Shown here: in pieces, positions 52,971-62,263 of the stretch
Position numbering within the stretch: position 1 is the first letter of the stretch
How the letters are laid out: each line of letters begins with the position of its first letter
Assembly (NCBI GenBank): GCA_002359735.1
Contig: DENS01000018.1
Location: 1 to 64,000, forward strand
Direction of reading: 5' to 3'
DNA: 64,000 nt
DNA from: Micavibrio sp. UBA2638
GTDB taxonomy: Bacteria > Pseudomonadota > Alphaproteobacteria > Micavibrionales > Micavibrionaceae
Made by a program: the position numbers and the translations under genes
The notes under the pieces: generated by a model
The model's database searches: none
What the model was told of the DNA's origin: nothing
Seen by the model: the letters and a program-made list of their open reading frames with translations, nothing else

Positions 52971-54299
52971 TTAAAACCCTGTAATATTACGCAAAGCGAT
53001 GAGTGGGCGCCGTAATACCGAATATCCAAGAATGCTCCATTGGCTGTATATTTTGGCAGTGCCCTTCCATCCAATGCGTAAATCTTGATTGTTATCCAAT
53101 TGGGCGCGTATTTTATAAGTAAGTAAGCCATCTGGATCAGGGCTGGCCTGGTATGCTGTGTTAAGGGTAGAGCCTTGGTAATTACTGAGCGGGGCTGTGT
53201 TGGCAAAAAAGGATACCGCGGCCTTTTCATCCAGGTCTAACATTGCATCAACCGGCACCCTGATTAATAACACCAGTGTTGCCGGGTTGGCGATTGTCAT
53301 GATTTTGTCTCCGGCGTTTACTGGTTGGCCTTCCAGCGCGCTTGTGTCGGCAAAGACGGCTATACCATCTTGTGGGCTCGTGATTATGCTGCGTTCTAAT
53401 AGGCTTTGAGCGTAATTATATTCGATTTGCCGCGATTTTATTTCTGCATTCAGACGGCTGATTTCTGATTTTTTCTGTGGATCGGAAAGGGATTCGCGGC
53501 GCGCACGAGAAAGGCTGATCTGGGCCAATTCTAGGGCCTGTTTGGCGCTTTGCGCCTCGGATTTCAGGGCCTCTCTATCCAGTTTAACCAGAGAATCCCC
53601 CTCTTTAACGCTGGAGCCCGGCTTAATATCAATGGTATCAATAATACCTTGAAAAGGGGCCGTTATGGTTTTGCTGTCTTCAGCAATAACTTCGGCAGGC
53701 GCTGTAATGCTTAGTTTGACTGGGATGAAGAAAGCTAGAACCAGCAAGGCTGCTATAAGTTTCTTTGTTTTGTTATTAAGGGTTAATGATGAAAACAGGC
53801 CCTTTCGGCCGCGATAGTGTTGTAACCCAAGTGCATGGGAATAAATTTCACCAATTTCTTCAAGGATTGCGCGCTCGGGCTCGGCAAAGGGAGTCTCTCT
53901 TTGCAGGAGTAAGCAGCCAAGGCGGCCTTCTTCCTGAGTTTCCAGTATAACAACCAGATTATGTGTTCTCTCTATTAAAGCCCATTTGTCTTGAAGTGTT
54001 GGCGGGATGTGCTCTGGCTTTATTTCTATTATGCTTTGGGCTTTGTTTTTATTCGGCGCGGGCGATGCATGATCCAGTATGGCTTTTAAAATATCTGCAT
54101 GAGGGCTTTGCGGGTCAATCGAGGCGTTGCCGGAAACAGCGGCAGATTTAAGCGTATCACCTCGGTATAGCAGAAGAACGGCTTGGTCGTAGGAAACCAG
54201 ATCCAGCGTTTTGTTCACAATATGGAAGGCTGCCTCATCGGTGCTTTTTGCCTGAAGGACCAGCTTGTTTAGATGGAAAAGTGTTAAAAGTTTATCCAT
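52971..54299 (-). CDS. GAF-like domain - HlyD adaptor fusion
   Basis: The 442-residue protein has an N-terminal cytosolic region of about 165 residues with GAF-like features (HIVNKTLDLVSYDQAVLLLY, then LVVILETQEEGRLGCLLLQR). One membrane span follows (about 179-196), then a HlyD-type adaptor: lipoyl half (ITAPFQGIIDTIDIKPGSSV), coiled coil (about 240-305) and beta-barrel part. A sensory domain on the inside of an export adaptor is uncommon. It lies 10 bases upstream of the M50-HlyD gene and 6 bases after the Trp-repeat adaptor gene. Confidence 0.85.
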   Translation of the reverse strand: MDKLLTLFHLNKLVLQAKSTDEAAFHIVNKTLDLVSYDQAVLLLYRGDTLKSAAVSGNASIDPQSPHADILKAILDHASPAPNKNKAQSIIEIKPEHIPPTLQDKWALIERTHNLVVILETQEEGRLGCLLLQRETPFAEPERAILEEIGEIYSHALGLQHYRGRKGLFSSLTLNNKTKKLIAALLVLAFFIPVKLSITAPAEVIAEDSKTITAPFQGIIDTIDIKPGSSVKEGDSLVKLDREALKSEAQSAKQALELAQISLSRARRESLSDPQKKSEISRLNAEIKSRQIEYNYAQSLLERSIITSPQDGIAVFADTSALEGQPVNAGDKIMTIANPATLVLLIRVPVDAMLDLDEKAAVSFFANTAPLSNYQGSTLNTAYQASPDPDGLLTYKIRAQLDNNQDLRIGWKGTAKIYSQWSILGYSVLRRPLIALRNITGF

Positions 54300-54305
54300 A
54301 TCGCC

Positions 54306-56081
54306 CTATGGTGAGTTGGCAGGAATGCGGTCATTGCTGGAGTAGCGAGGTTCTTCCAGAAAGCCTTTGATTCCGGCGTTTCTGATAGCGGCAATATTAA
54401 GATGTACGTTGCCGCTCATGCCCGGCAGTAAAGGCGTTGTATACGGGGATAATTTGGCGCTCATCTGTATGGATTGGCTAACGGGATCAACTTCGCCATG
54501 AATGCGCTCAATCTTAGCCTCGTAAGTTTCGCCGGTTTCTGTGATGCTTAAGGTCAGCGGGGCGCCAACATTGACCCAGCGCAACCAGCGTGAGGGTACC
54601 AGAAACTCAATCTCAAGGTCATCCAGGGAAGCAACTTCCATTAAAACACGATCAGAGCGCGTATATTCATGTGGGTTGGCCAAACGGTTGGTCACACGCC
54701 CATCATATGCCGCCCGGATATAGCATTGCTCCAGCTTGCTTTCGATGATTTTGGCCTGTCCTTCGGCTTTTATATCTTCGGTTTTAATGCCTAGATGTTC
54801 TATGTCGGATATAATGTCGAGGTTTAAAAGTTTTTCATGACGCATGGTGCGTTTTTGCGTGAAATCTTTTTCGGCCTCTGCAATTTCCATCTCCGCCTTT
54901 AAATCCTTACATTCATATTCAACAAGAATATCACCTTTACGGAACATATCCCCGTTTTCAAAATGAATGGCGGCGATTTTACCGTCTTTGCTGGATGATA
55001 TGACGGTCGCTTTTTGTGGCACCAGGACGCCTTCTATATTCAGTTCGTTATCTTCAATATTATATTTGTAATGCTGCACTTGTGCCTCGGCCTCTGGTGT
55101 GGGACCGGGGTTTTCTTCAGGCTTTTCTTTTTTATTTTCAGACTTGCCGGAGCTTGACGGACGGTCATCTTGGAATAGGACGCGTTCATTATCAACTTGG
55201 GTGGTTTTAAAATTCCCTTCGTCACCAGCGGCCGGTTCGATCATTGTAATGGCCGATGCATTTGCGACCGGAAGTGTAGGAAGGGGTAAATCCGGCCATT
55301 TGAATGATGCGACAATGTTTTCAATGCTTTGAGCCGCGTAGCTTTGTAGGGCAAGAACATGATTTTTAATGCTCTGGCCCAAATCATATAGGTAATCAGG
55401 AATGGCGCTGATGAAAGAGAATGGTTTTAATGCGGCTTGCTTTATGCCGTCTATGTTTATGTCCGGTATTTCAGGAACACTAACAGTCGGCATTGTAATG
55501 TCTGGCCATTCAACTTCTGGTAAACTGGGAATTTTTATCCAGTCTTGCACTTGTACCTTTGGCAGTTCGGGTATTGAGTAAAATTTAATAGAGTGAATGT
55601 TCGGCAAGGATGGCAGGGGTAAGTCGGTACCGCGCCGTTTTATTGTTTCTGTGTCGGGTTTATACAAAGGGGCGTCAAAGGCTGTATTTTCCCATGAAAA
55701 CTCTGGCCATGAAAATTCTGGTAATTTTATTTCTGGCCAGGATATGGGGGGCAAGGTGACGTCCGGCATGGAAACCTCGGGCATCGTCCAGGAATCAAAT
55801 TGGGGAAGTTCGGGCCATGATAGTGTGATATCTGGTAGTTCCGGCCATGAAAATTCCGTCACATCAATGGCGGGCATTAGCGGAGTTGGCGTTGCCGGGT
55901 TTTCAGCATGTTGTGTTTCCGAATGACCGGGCTTGGAACCCTTCTCGGCAAAAAATGTAGCGGAGGACACATAGTCACTCAGGATAATGTTTTTATCGTG
56001 CAGGTAATATCCGCAGGATGCGCCGTACACAATGACGCTTCCCATCAACAGGGCTATGGCTTTGGCCTTCCTTGTGATCAT
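54306..56081 (-). CDS. HlyD/RND-type adaptor with Trp-Pro-Glu repeat stalk
   Basis: The 591-residue protein has an N-terminal membrane anchor (IALLMGSVIVYGASCGYYL). Residues 70-275 form an unusual repeat region of W-P-E/D-hydrophobic and L-P-E/D units, for example WPELPDITLSWPELP and PEVSMPDVTLPPISWPEIKL. A spacer rich in Glu, Lys and Pro follows. Residues 345-585 are an adaptor domain (VLVPQKATVISSSKDGKIAA, hairpin, and LPGMSGNVHL end) as in RND/HlyD membrane fusion proteins. The repeat could form an extended periplasmic stalk. Its start overlaps the TolC-like gene by 4 bases. Confidence 0.85.
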   Translation of the reverse strand: MITRKAKAIALLMGSVIVYGASCGYYLHDKNIILSDYVSSATFFAEKGSKPGHSETQHAENPATPTPLMPAIDVTEFSWPELPDITLSWPELPQFDSWTMPEVSMPDVTLPPISWPEIKLPEFSWPEFSWENTAFDAPLYKPDTETIKRRGTDLPLPSLPNIHSIKFYSIPELPKVQVQDWIKIPSLPEVEWPDITMPTVSVPEIPDINIDGIKQAALKPFSFISAIPDYLYDLGQSIKNHVLALQSYAAQSIENIVASFKWPDLPLPTLPVANASAITMIEPAAGDEGNFKTTQVDNERVLFQDDRPSSSGKSENKKEKPEENPGPTPEAEAQVQHYKYNIEDNELNIEGVLVPQKATVISSSKDGKIAAIHFENGDMFRKGDILVEYECKDLKAEMEIAEAEKDFTQKRTMRHEKLLNLDIISDIEHLGIKTEDIKAEGQAKIIESKLEQCYIRAAYDGRVTNRLANPHEYTRSDRVLMEVASLDDLEIEFLVPSRWLRWVNVGAPLTLSITETGETYEAKIERIHGEVDPVSQSIQMSAKLSPYTTPLLPGMSGNVHLNIAAIRNAGIKGFLEEPRYSSNDRIPANSP

Positions 56082-57514
56082 GATCCAGCCTCCGTCGCGC
56101 GGTGGAGGGGGCGCCCCAGGGTATTCAGGAGCGAGGACAGGGCATCTTGCATTTCGGCATGCATTTGCAGGGCCTTAATCTTTTCCTGTTGTGCCTGTAA
56201 TATAATGGGCAGAGAATTATTCCCGGAGCTTAGGCCCTGTTTTCTTTCTGTTTCGGCTTTGCGTGCATTTTCAGCCGCAACGCGTGAAGATCGCTTCGCA
56301 TCTTTATAATCTTCCATGGTAATGTCCAGCCTGCGTTGGGCTAGGTGAACTTGAGCCATAATTGCGGCGATAAGGGAAAGGCGCCTTGCCTCCCCTAGTG
56401 TTTCAATGTTTTTTGCCGCGCGGTGCCGTGCGGGTAAGGTAAACAGGGCGCTGAGGCTTTGTGAAAGACTGGCCGAAAAACTGAGCCAGTCTTGATCGTA
56501 TAGAAATTGATTGCTATCGCGATTTGATGCAAAGAATAATTCTGCCCCGGGCATTGTGCGCAGTATAGTATTGCGCGTGTTTTGCGCGTCTATATTTTTT
56601 TGTAATACAGTTTCTTTAACTTCGGGGCGATTATACAGCGCCTCTTTTTCCAGAGCCTCTATATCGGATTGCAACAATGATCGGGCCAATTGATCCTGGT
56701 CATTTGGTTTTGAGGTCAGAATTATTTTTGTTTTCTGAGGAATTGACAATAGGCTTTTCAATTCGATATCGGCGTAAGTTAGCTCGGCATCCAGGGCCTT
56801 GAGGGCCTGTAACTGCTGCAAGATACCTTGTTTCAAACTGGCGGCCTTGCTTGCAGATATGAAAGAATTTTGATCAGCCTTAGTAATGTTGCGCAGTTGC
56901 TGATCGGCTTCCGCAATCAGGGCCTTTGTTTCTTGGGTGGTTCTTTGATACGCATAGGCGCGCCAATATGCGGCATGAACATCTCTTTCAATATTTTGCA
57001 GAACTTTTTCATGGCGCTGTTGTGCGATTAGTGTTTCATCTTTGGCAATGCGGCTATTGGCAACGGCCAGCATGAAATTCAGAATATTCCAGTTTACACT
57101 GATTTCCGATGTGTCGTGATAGCGCTCAGTTGAGAATGAAGGCTCCAGTGACTCCCTGCCTGTGACGATCGATCGGCTGGAGCTTGCGCCGGCATTGCTG
57201 CGCCCATAACGCGTACTGGTGATATTGAGGTTGGGTATAGCCTCAAGGCGGGCGATGTCAATGTCATCTTCTTTACTCAGCATTTCCAGTGCGGAAACTC
57301 TGGCATCCAGATTATGGGCGATAGCGCGTTTAAGGGCCTCAGCATAAGATAGGCTTATTTGCTCTGATGCATCCTGATCCAGAACGTTTTGCCGGTCCAG
57401 TTCGATCATCTGGCTGTGCGCGGAACTGCCCAGCTCTATGCGGTCGGCAGTGCAGGCATTCAATAGAATGCAGGCGCTTAGCAGCAAAGGAAGTGTGTGT
57501 AATGAATGCGTCAT
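56078..57514 (-). CDS. TolC-family outer membrane factor, probable lipoprotein
   Basis: The 478-residue protein starts with a lipoprotein-like signal (LPLLLSACILLNAC, candidate lipid Cys21; the -2 residue Asn is atypical). The rest has the duplicated TolC/OEP fold, with SLSYAEALKRAIAHNLDARV at the first repeat and long coiled helices. It would form the outer-membrane channel for the three adaptors encoded behind it. Its stop overlaps the next start (ATGA). It is the first gene of the export operon. Confidence 0.9.
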   Translation of the reverse strand: MTHSLHTLPLLLSACILLNACTADRIELGSSAHSQMIELDRQNVLDQDASEQISLSYAEALKRAIAHNLDARVSALEMLSKEDDIDIARLEAIPNLNITSTRYGRSNAGASSSRSIVTGRESLEPSFSTERYHDTSEISVNWNILNFMLAVANSRIAKDETLIAQQRHEKVLQNIERDVHAAYWRAYAYQRTTQETKALIAEADQQLRNITKADQNSFISASKAASLKQGILQQLQALKALDAELTYADIELKSLLSIPQKTKIILTSKPNDQDQLARSLLQSDIEALEKEALYNRPEVKETVLQKNIDAQNTRNTILRTMPGAELFFASNRDSNQFLYDQDWLSFSASLSQSLSALFTLPARHRAAKNIETLGEARRLSLIAAIMAQVHLAQRRLDITMEDYKDAKRSSRVAAENARKAETERKQGLSSGNNSLPIILQAQQEKIKALQMHAEMQDALSSLLNTLGRPLHRATEAGS

Positions 57515-58111
57515 GAACCGACTTTGTAAAATACAGGCGAATGCCCAATAGAAACTATACCCATGCTAATTGTAATGGAAACTGTAGTGTTTACAAAGGT
57601 TTGAAAGCTGGTTTTCTAGAAAAAATGTTAAATTTGTTGATAACTTTTTTTTGTGCGGTTGCCAAGTGCCGTGATAAATGAATTGCGAATCTGTTTTTTA
57701 GGCGGCTTTATATGAAATTTCAATGATTGCTGCGGCTTTCAGGGGGCGAGTCTATGTGATTGTAATTTCTTTATGTTGAGCTTAAATTTTTTCTTCTATT
57801 TCTCATAAATTTAAGCAGTAAGAATACAATCCCTGATAAAATCAATGACCGTAAATGCGTGCAAAACTAAATCTTTCGCTTGGCTTGTTGGGGATTTTAG
57901 GGTATTATTCCTATCATTCAGTACGCGCTGCGCATGAGGGCACCCCCCCCACCCCCGCTAAAAATGACGAACGAACTGACGAACCTTATTATTCGTTTGT
58001 TTTCAATGCCTTACGCGGAACGTTTTCGCGCTCCGCAACGCATGCGGTGAGCCGGTCGAGGAATGTGAGATCCAGTTTTTATGGATGGTGAAATTCATGG
58101 TTTATGCAGGC
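57515..58111. other. AT-rich intergenic region without a clear gene
   Basis: This stretch of about 600 bases separates the export operon from the CDF gene. It holds the candidate promoter at 57569-57596 and is AT-rich up to about 57855. One plus-strand open frame (57855-58091, 78 codons) begins with a signal-like segment (LSLGLLGILGYYSYHSVRAA) but lacks a ribosome binding site, contains a C8 tract at 57943-57950 and has no recognised relative, so I do not call it a gene. Confidence 0.5.
57569..57596 (-). promoter_or_regulatory. Candidate promoter of the export operon
   Basis: Read on the minus strand: TTGTAA (57596-57591), 16-base spacer, TACAAT (57574-57569). The start would lie near base 57562, about 48 bases before the TolC-like gene. 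It is a moderate match and the only one noted in the region. Confidence 0.4.
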
Positions 58112-59053
58112 TTAATGGTGAACGCCGTGAACTTTGTGGCGTGTGTCATACGTGTCCCCCCTGGGGTCCTTGTGGATCAAAATTTCAGCATTAGGAAATG
58201 CTTCCAGCAACGCAAATTCGATCTCACGCGAAATGGTATGGGCTTCGCGCAAGGATTGATCGGGGTCTAGTTCGATATCAAAGCTGATAATCAGGTTCAT
58301 ACCGCTGCGCCGGGTGCGTAGATCATGCATGCCGTAGACGCCTTTGAAGTTCTCGACGATGGAATGGATAAGATCGCGTTTGTCTTCCTCGATCTCGCGG
58401 TCCATCAGCATGTCGGCGGCTTTTTGCCCGATTTCGTACCCTGTCCAGCCGATATAAAGCGCAATCACAAAGCCGAGCAGGCTATCGGCCCAGATCATGC
58501 CGGTGAAATAATGGAAGCTGAGGCCAACAATAACTGCGCCGTTGATCAGGACGTCATTCATGTAATGGCGCTGGTCGGCTTCTATGGCCAGAGACTGGGT
58601 TTTCTTAATGGCGCGGTGTTGCACGCGTATTAGAATGACGCTCAAGATCACGGCAACCACAGAGACGCCAATCCCCAGGGCATGGTGTTCGATCGCTTCC
58701 GGCCGGAGCAGCCGGCGTCCTGATTCAAAGATCAGAAACACGCTGGCGCCGATCAGGAAAGAGGCTTGCAGCATGGCCGAGAATCCTTCGACTTTTCCAT
58801 GGCCGAAACGGTGGTCTTTATCGGCGGGCATCAGGGAAATGCGGATGCTGGCAAGTGTAATCAGGGATATGACCCCATCACCCAGCGTATCGGTGAGGGA
58901 GCCGAGCAGCGCCGCCGAGCCGCTAAGGTAATACGCGATTGTTTTAATGATAACGAGAATAAGCACCGTACCGAGCGCCCAATAGGCGGCAAAGAGCGTA
59001 TGCGTGCGCGTGCCCGCGGCGTAATCTTCGGCTTCATTGTTCTTGTAAATCAT
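58112..59053 (-). CDS. Cation diffusion facilitator (CDF) metal transporter
   Basis: The 313-residue protein has six membrane segments and the CDF metal site: Asp55 and Asp59 in SLTDTLGDG (DxxxD), then RHYMND (HxxxD) in the fifth segment. The cytosolic C-terminal domain includes FPNAEILIHKDPRGD. It exports divalent metals such as Zn or Fe in exchange for protons; the exact metal is unknown. Its start overlaps the patatin gene stop in an ATGA, so they are coupled. Confidence 0.93.
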   Translation of the reverse strand: MIYKNNEAEDYAAGTRTHTLFAAYWALGTVLILVIIKTIAYYLSGSAALLGSLTDTLGDGVISLITLASIRISLMPADKDHRFGHGKVEGFSAMLQASFLIGASVFLIFESGRRLLRPEAIEHHALGIGVSVVAVILSVILIRVQHRAIKKTQSLAIEADQRHYMNDVLINGAVIVGLSFHYFTGMIWADSLLGFVIALYIGWTGYEIGQKAADMLMDREIEEDKRDLIHSIVENFKGVYGMHDLRTRRSGMNLIISFDIELDPDQSLREAHTISREIEFALLEAFPNAEILIHKDPRGDTYDTRHKVHGVHH

Positions 59054-60174
59054 TTCGGTTTCTTTTTGCTTTTGATGGCTTCGATTTTTTCATCAAAGAC
59101 ACGGGAGATGGAATAAAGGAATTCTCCGTGCAAGTCCACCGTATCTTCTATACCAATTTTTTCGTAGTTTGCGGTGAGCCAGTTTTTCATGGTCTGGCGG
59201 CCCAAATCGCGCAGTTTAATAAGAAAGTCCCAGTCGGAATCAAATTTGCTGGAAACGCCCAGGCCTTGCAGGGCATCATCGGCGCGGATGGAATGTACCA
59301 GAATATCTTTGAAATCGTCCTGGTATTCGTCTTTAAGCATCTTATTCTCGACCAGTTTTTTGACAAAAGAAATCGAGCGCATTTCCTTCAGCAGCGAGCC
59401 ATTGAAGGAAATTTCATTGATGCGGTCGATAATGCCGGCGGCATCGGTGGGTGTTTCTGAAATTTCGATCGGGTTGATATGCACGATCATCAAATCGTTG
59501 CTTTTGGTGTCGTAATAGAGCGGGAATAGAGCGGGATTACCGGAATAGCCGCCATCCCAGTAATCTTCGCCGTCAATACTAACCGCTTTGAACACATAGG
59601 GCAGGCAGGCCGAGGCAAGCACGACATCCATGCTCAGCTCGTCCGTTGTAAAGATGCGGACTTTGCCGGTTTTGACGTGGGTGGTGCTGATATAAAGTTT
59701 AATGCAATCACAAGCCTTAATGGCATCAAAATCAATGACTTTTTGTAGCACGTCTTTGAGCGGGTTAAAATCAAATGGATTGGTTTGATAGGGAGAGAAC
59801 ATCCGTGTGAAGCTGTCCATGGCGTGAAAAAACGGATTTTCGCCGCTAAAGAAATTATTCCCCATCATAAAATTTTCCCATGGGGTGTTTTTGAAGGGGG
59901 AATAGCCTGTGCCGCCGTAATCATGCACTTTCCACCAGAACTTTTCGAGTGTTTCGCGTGCTTTTTCCGGCCCGCCCAGTTGCAGTCCGTACGCAAAAGC
60001 ACAGGCATTCATGGTTCCTGCGGATGTGGCGCTGATGGCTTCGACATGCAAACGACCATCTTCCAGCAAATAATCCAGCACGCCCCAAGTGAACGCCCCG
60101 TGCGAGCCGCCGCCCTGCAGCGCGAGATTGATGGTTTTTTGTCCAGGCTTTGGCGTGTTGGGTGTATCGCTCAT
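59050..60174 (-). CDS. Patatin-like phospholipase
   Basis: The 374-residue protein has the oxyanion motif LALQGGGSHGAF (about 18-28), the nucleophile elbow SATSAGT (Ser51; the first Gly of GxSxG is Ala) and the catalytic Asp in WDGGYSGNPAL. These are the patatin dyad features. There is no signal peptide, so it acts in the cytosol or at the inner membrane. Its substrate is not visible. It is translationally coupled to the CDF transporter behind it. Confidence 0.92.
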   Translation of the reverse strand: MSDTPNTPKPGQKTINLALQGGGSHGAFTWGVLDYLLEDGRLHVEAISATSAGTMNACAFAYGLQLGGPEKARETLEKFWWKVHDYGGTGYSPFKNTPWENFMMGNNFFSGENPFFHAMDSFTRMFSPYQTNPFDFNPLKDVLQKVIDFDAIKACDCIKLYISTTHVKTGKVRIFTTDELSMDVVLASACLPYVFKAVSIDGEDYWDGGYSGNPALFPLYYDTKSNDLMIVHINPIEISETPTDAAGIIDRINEISFNGSLLKEMRSISFVKKLVENKMLKDEYQDDFKDILVHSIRADDALQGLGVSSKFDSDWDFLIKLRDLGRQTMKNWLTANYEKIGIEDTVDLHGEFLYSISRVFDEKIEAIKSKKKPK

Positions 60175-60218
60175 TGCTTTAATATAGGCGATTGAAGATC
60201 AAAGGGAAATGAAAGACT

Positions 60219-62111
60219 TTAGGCGGTTTTCATGTCTTCTAATTCCAGCCACCGCGTTTCATAGCGGTCCAGTTTTAATTTGGCCTCTTCCAGCGCTTTG
60301 ACGGCTTCGTGGAAACCATCGGCATCGCGGCTGTAGAAATCTGGATCAGCCAATTGATTGTTTAATGCGCTAATTTCCTGTTCGACTTTTTTTATTTTCT
60401 CAGGCAGCTTTTTATATTCATGCTCCAGCTTATAAGTCAGGCGCGTGCGCGTTTTCTTTGCAGGGCCGGGCGCTGTATAGGTGGCTGGTTCATTATTTTG
60501 ATTATGACTCGTTTTGCTGTCTGCTTTGTTTGTTTTCTTTTGGGGTTCTGTTTTCTTATGAGTGGGTTTTTGCTCACTCTGGGCTTGTTTTTTAGCCAGA
60601 TAATCGCTGTAGCCGCCGATTTGTATCTCAACTTTTCCATCCCCCTCAAAGGCCATGATTTTGGTTACGGTTTGATCAAGAAAATCACGGTCATGCGAAA
60701 CCACAATCAAGGTTCCTTTGTAATTGGATAGAATTTCCTCCAGCATATCCAGCGTGTCCATGTCCAGATCATTGGTGGGTTCATCCAGTATCAGGCAACT
60801 TTTGGGGTTGGCCAGAATGCGGGCCAACATCAGCCTGTTTTTTTGTCCGCCGGATAATTGGGATACTTTGTCCTGAGCGCGTGACGGATCAAACATAAAG
60901 TCTTTTAAATACCCGCAAACATGGCGTTCTTTGCCCATAACGTTAATGTAGTCGTTGCCTGTCGGGGAGAGTACTTTTTTCAAGGAATCTGTTGGGTCCA
61001 GATCAGAACGTTTTTGATCAAAATAAGAAAATTCCAGTTCTTTGCGAACTTTCACCCGCCCTTGATCGGCTTCCAGTTCTCCTATTAGGAGCTTTAAAAA
61101 TGTTGTTTTCCCGGAACCATTTTTCCCAATGATGCCAATACGTTCTCCGCGCTGGATACGGGTGGAGAATTTATTGAGGATGGAAATCGTGCCGCCATCT
61201 TCGTTGGTGAAATTTTTATGGACGTTATAAAATTCAGCCACGACTTTAGAGTGTTGATCCACTTCTTTCGGGGCTTTAATATTAATCTTTTGCGTGGCCC
61301 GGCGATAGGCGGCTTCATCGGCCTCAAGCTGGGCGCGCATTTCTTTAACTTGTTCCAGGCGGCGAACATTTCTTTTGACACGTGCTTTAACGCCGCGGCT
61401 GGCCCATGCTACCTCAAGACCAACGGCTTGTTTGCGGTTTTTTAACTCGCGGGCCTCTTGTTCCAAAAGCTCTTCCGACCATTCTTCGAAATATTTGAAA
61501 CCCCGGGGGGAGACCCTAAGGCGCCCTCTATCCAGCCAAAAAACCTGATTGGTGATGTTGGATAGAAAGGTACGGTCGTGCGAGATCACGAGCAGCGTAC
61601 CACGGTAGCTATTTAAATACCCTTCCAGCCACTCAATAACATCCAGGTCAAGGTGGTTTGTTGGTTCGTCTAATAAAAGTATATCTGGCTCTTCAACAAG
61701 TGCGCGTGCCAGTCCCGCTCGTCGTAGTTGCCCGCCAGATAGCGTGGTCATATAGGCTTTTGGATCAATTTGCAGGGCTTCGGTTACGATATCAACCTTA
61801 TATGCGTATAGTTCTTTGTCTTCATCTTTGATTTCTTCAAAGATATAATCAAAGACGCGCACGCCCTCCAGGGGGATGATATCCTGCTTTAGATAGCCGA
61901 CTGTAAGGCCTGGGGCCTCCCAGCGGTCACCTTCCATCATATCCTGTGTGCCGGTGATGATGTTCATTAATGTGGTTTTTCCCGCCCCGTTTTTGCCAAC
62001 CAAAGCAATGCGTGTGCCTTCATGGACATTGAAAGACAGGTTCTCAAAAACCGGTGTTTCCGTGTAACGGACATGAGCATCTTTGATTTGCAATAGGAGC
62101 GGTGGCGGCAT
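60219..62111 (-). CDS. ABC-F family ATPase, Uup-like
   Basis: From the ATG at 62111 (MPPPLLLQIKDAHVRYTETP) the protein has 630 residues and two ABC domains: Walker A GKNGAGKTT and GKNGSGKTT, signatures LSGGQ, and Walker B LLLDEPTNHLDL and LILDEPTNDLDM. A linker of two helices lies between them. The last 80 residues are a coiled coil as in Uup, which binds DNA or ribosomes. There is no membrane segment, so it is not a transporter and not the missing exporter ATPase. A GTG at 62171 would add 20 residues. Confidence 0.95.
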   Translation of the reverse strand: MPPPLLLQIKDAHVRYTETPVFENLSFNVHEGTRIALVGKNGAGKTTLMNIITGTQDMMEGDRWEAPGLTVGYLKQDIIPLEGVRVFDYIFEEIKDEDKELYAYKVDIVTEALQIDPKAYMTTLSGGQLRRAGLARALVEEPDILLLDEPTNHLDLDVIEWLEGYLNSYRGTLLVISHDRTFLSNITNQVFWLDRGRLRVSPRGFKYFEEWSEELLEQEARELKNRKQAVGLEVAWASRGVKARVKRNVRRLEQVKEMRAQLEADEAAYRRATQKINIKAPKEVDQHSKVVAEFYNVHKNFTNEDGGTISILNKFSTRIQRGERIGIIGKNGSGKTTFLKLLIGELEADQGRVKVRKELEFSYFDQKRSDLDPTDSLKKVLSPTGNDYINVMGKERHVCGYLKDFMFDPSRAQDKVSQLSGGQKNRLMLARILANPKSCLILDEPTNDLDMDTLDMLEEILSNYKGTLIVVSHDRDFLDQTVTKIMAFEGDGKVEIQIGGYSDYLAKKQAQSEQKPTHKKTEPQKKTNKADSKTSHNQNNEPATYTAPGPAKKTRTRLTYKLEHEYKKLPEKIKKVEQEISALNNQLADPDFYSRDADGFHEAVKALEEAKLKLDRYETRWLELEDMKTA

Positions 62112-62263
62112 GGCTGTGTTGTACCGTGTGTGGTGGGGGACTGCAAATATTTTTTTAATTCGGGGGGGCACTCATTTTGCGGGCGGCAGACGAAATCAGC
62201 ACGTCGCCGCGGCGTATGCATGGTTTAATAGATGATGCTGTGGCATCACAGTAATAGACGGGC

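Noticed and set aside
57855..58091. 78-codon open frame with signal-like start and C8 tract, possibly phase variable
   Set aside because: No ribosome binding site, no recognised relative, and the frame ends in low-quality sequence; described only as part of the intergenic region.
60219..62111. ABC protein as the missing exporter ATPase of the giant-protein operon
   Set aside because: It has two ABC domains without membrane segments and the Uup-type coiled-coil tail, so it is an ABC-F protein; it also lies outside the operon.
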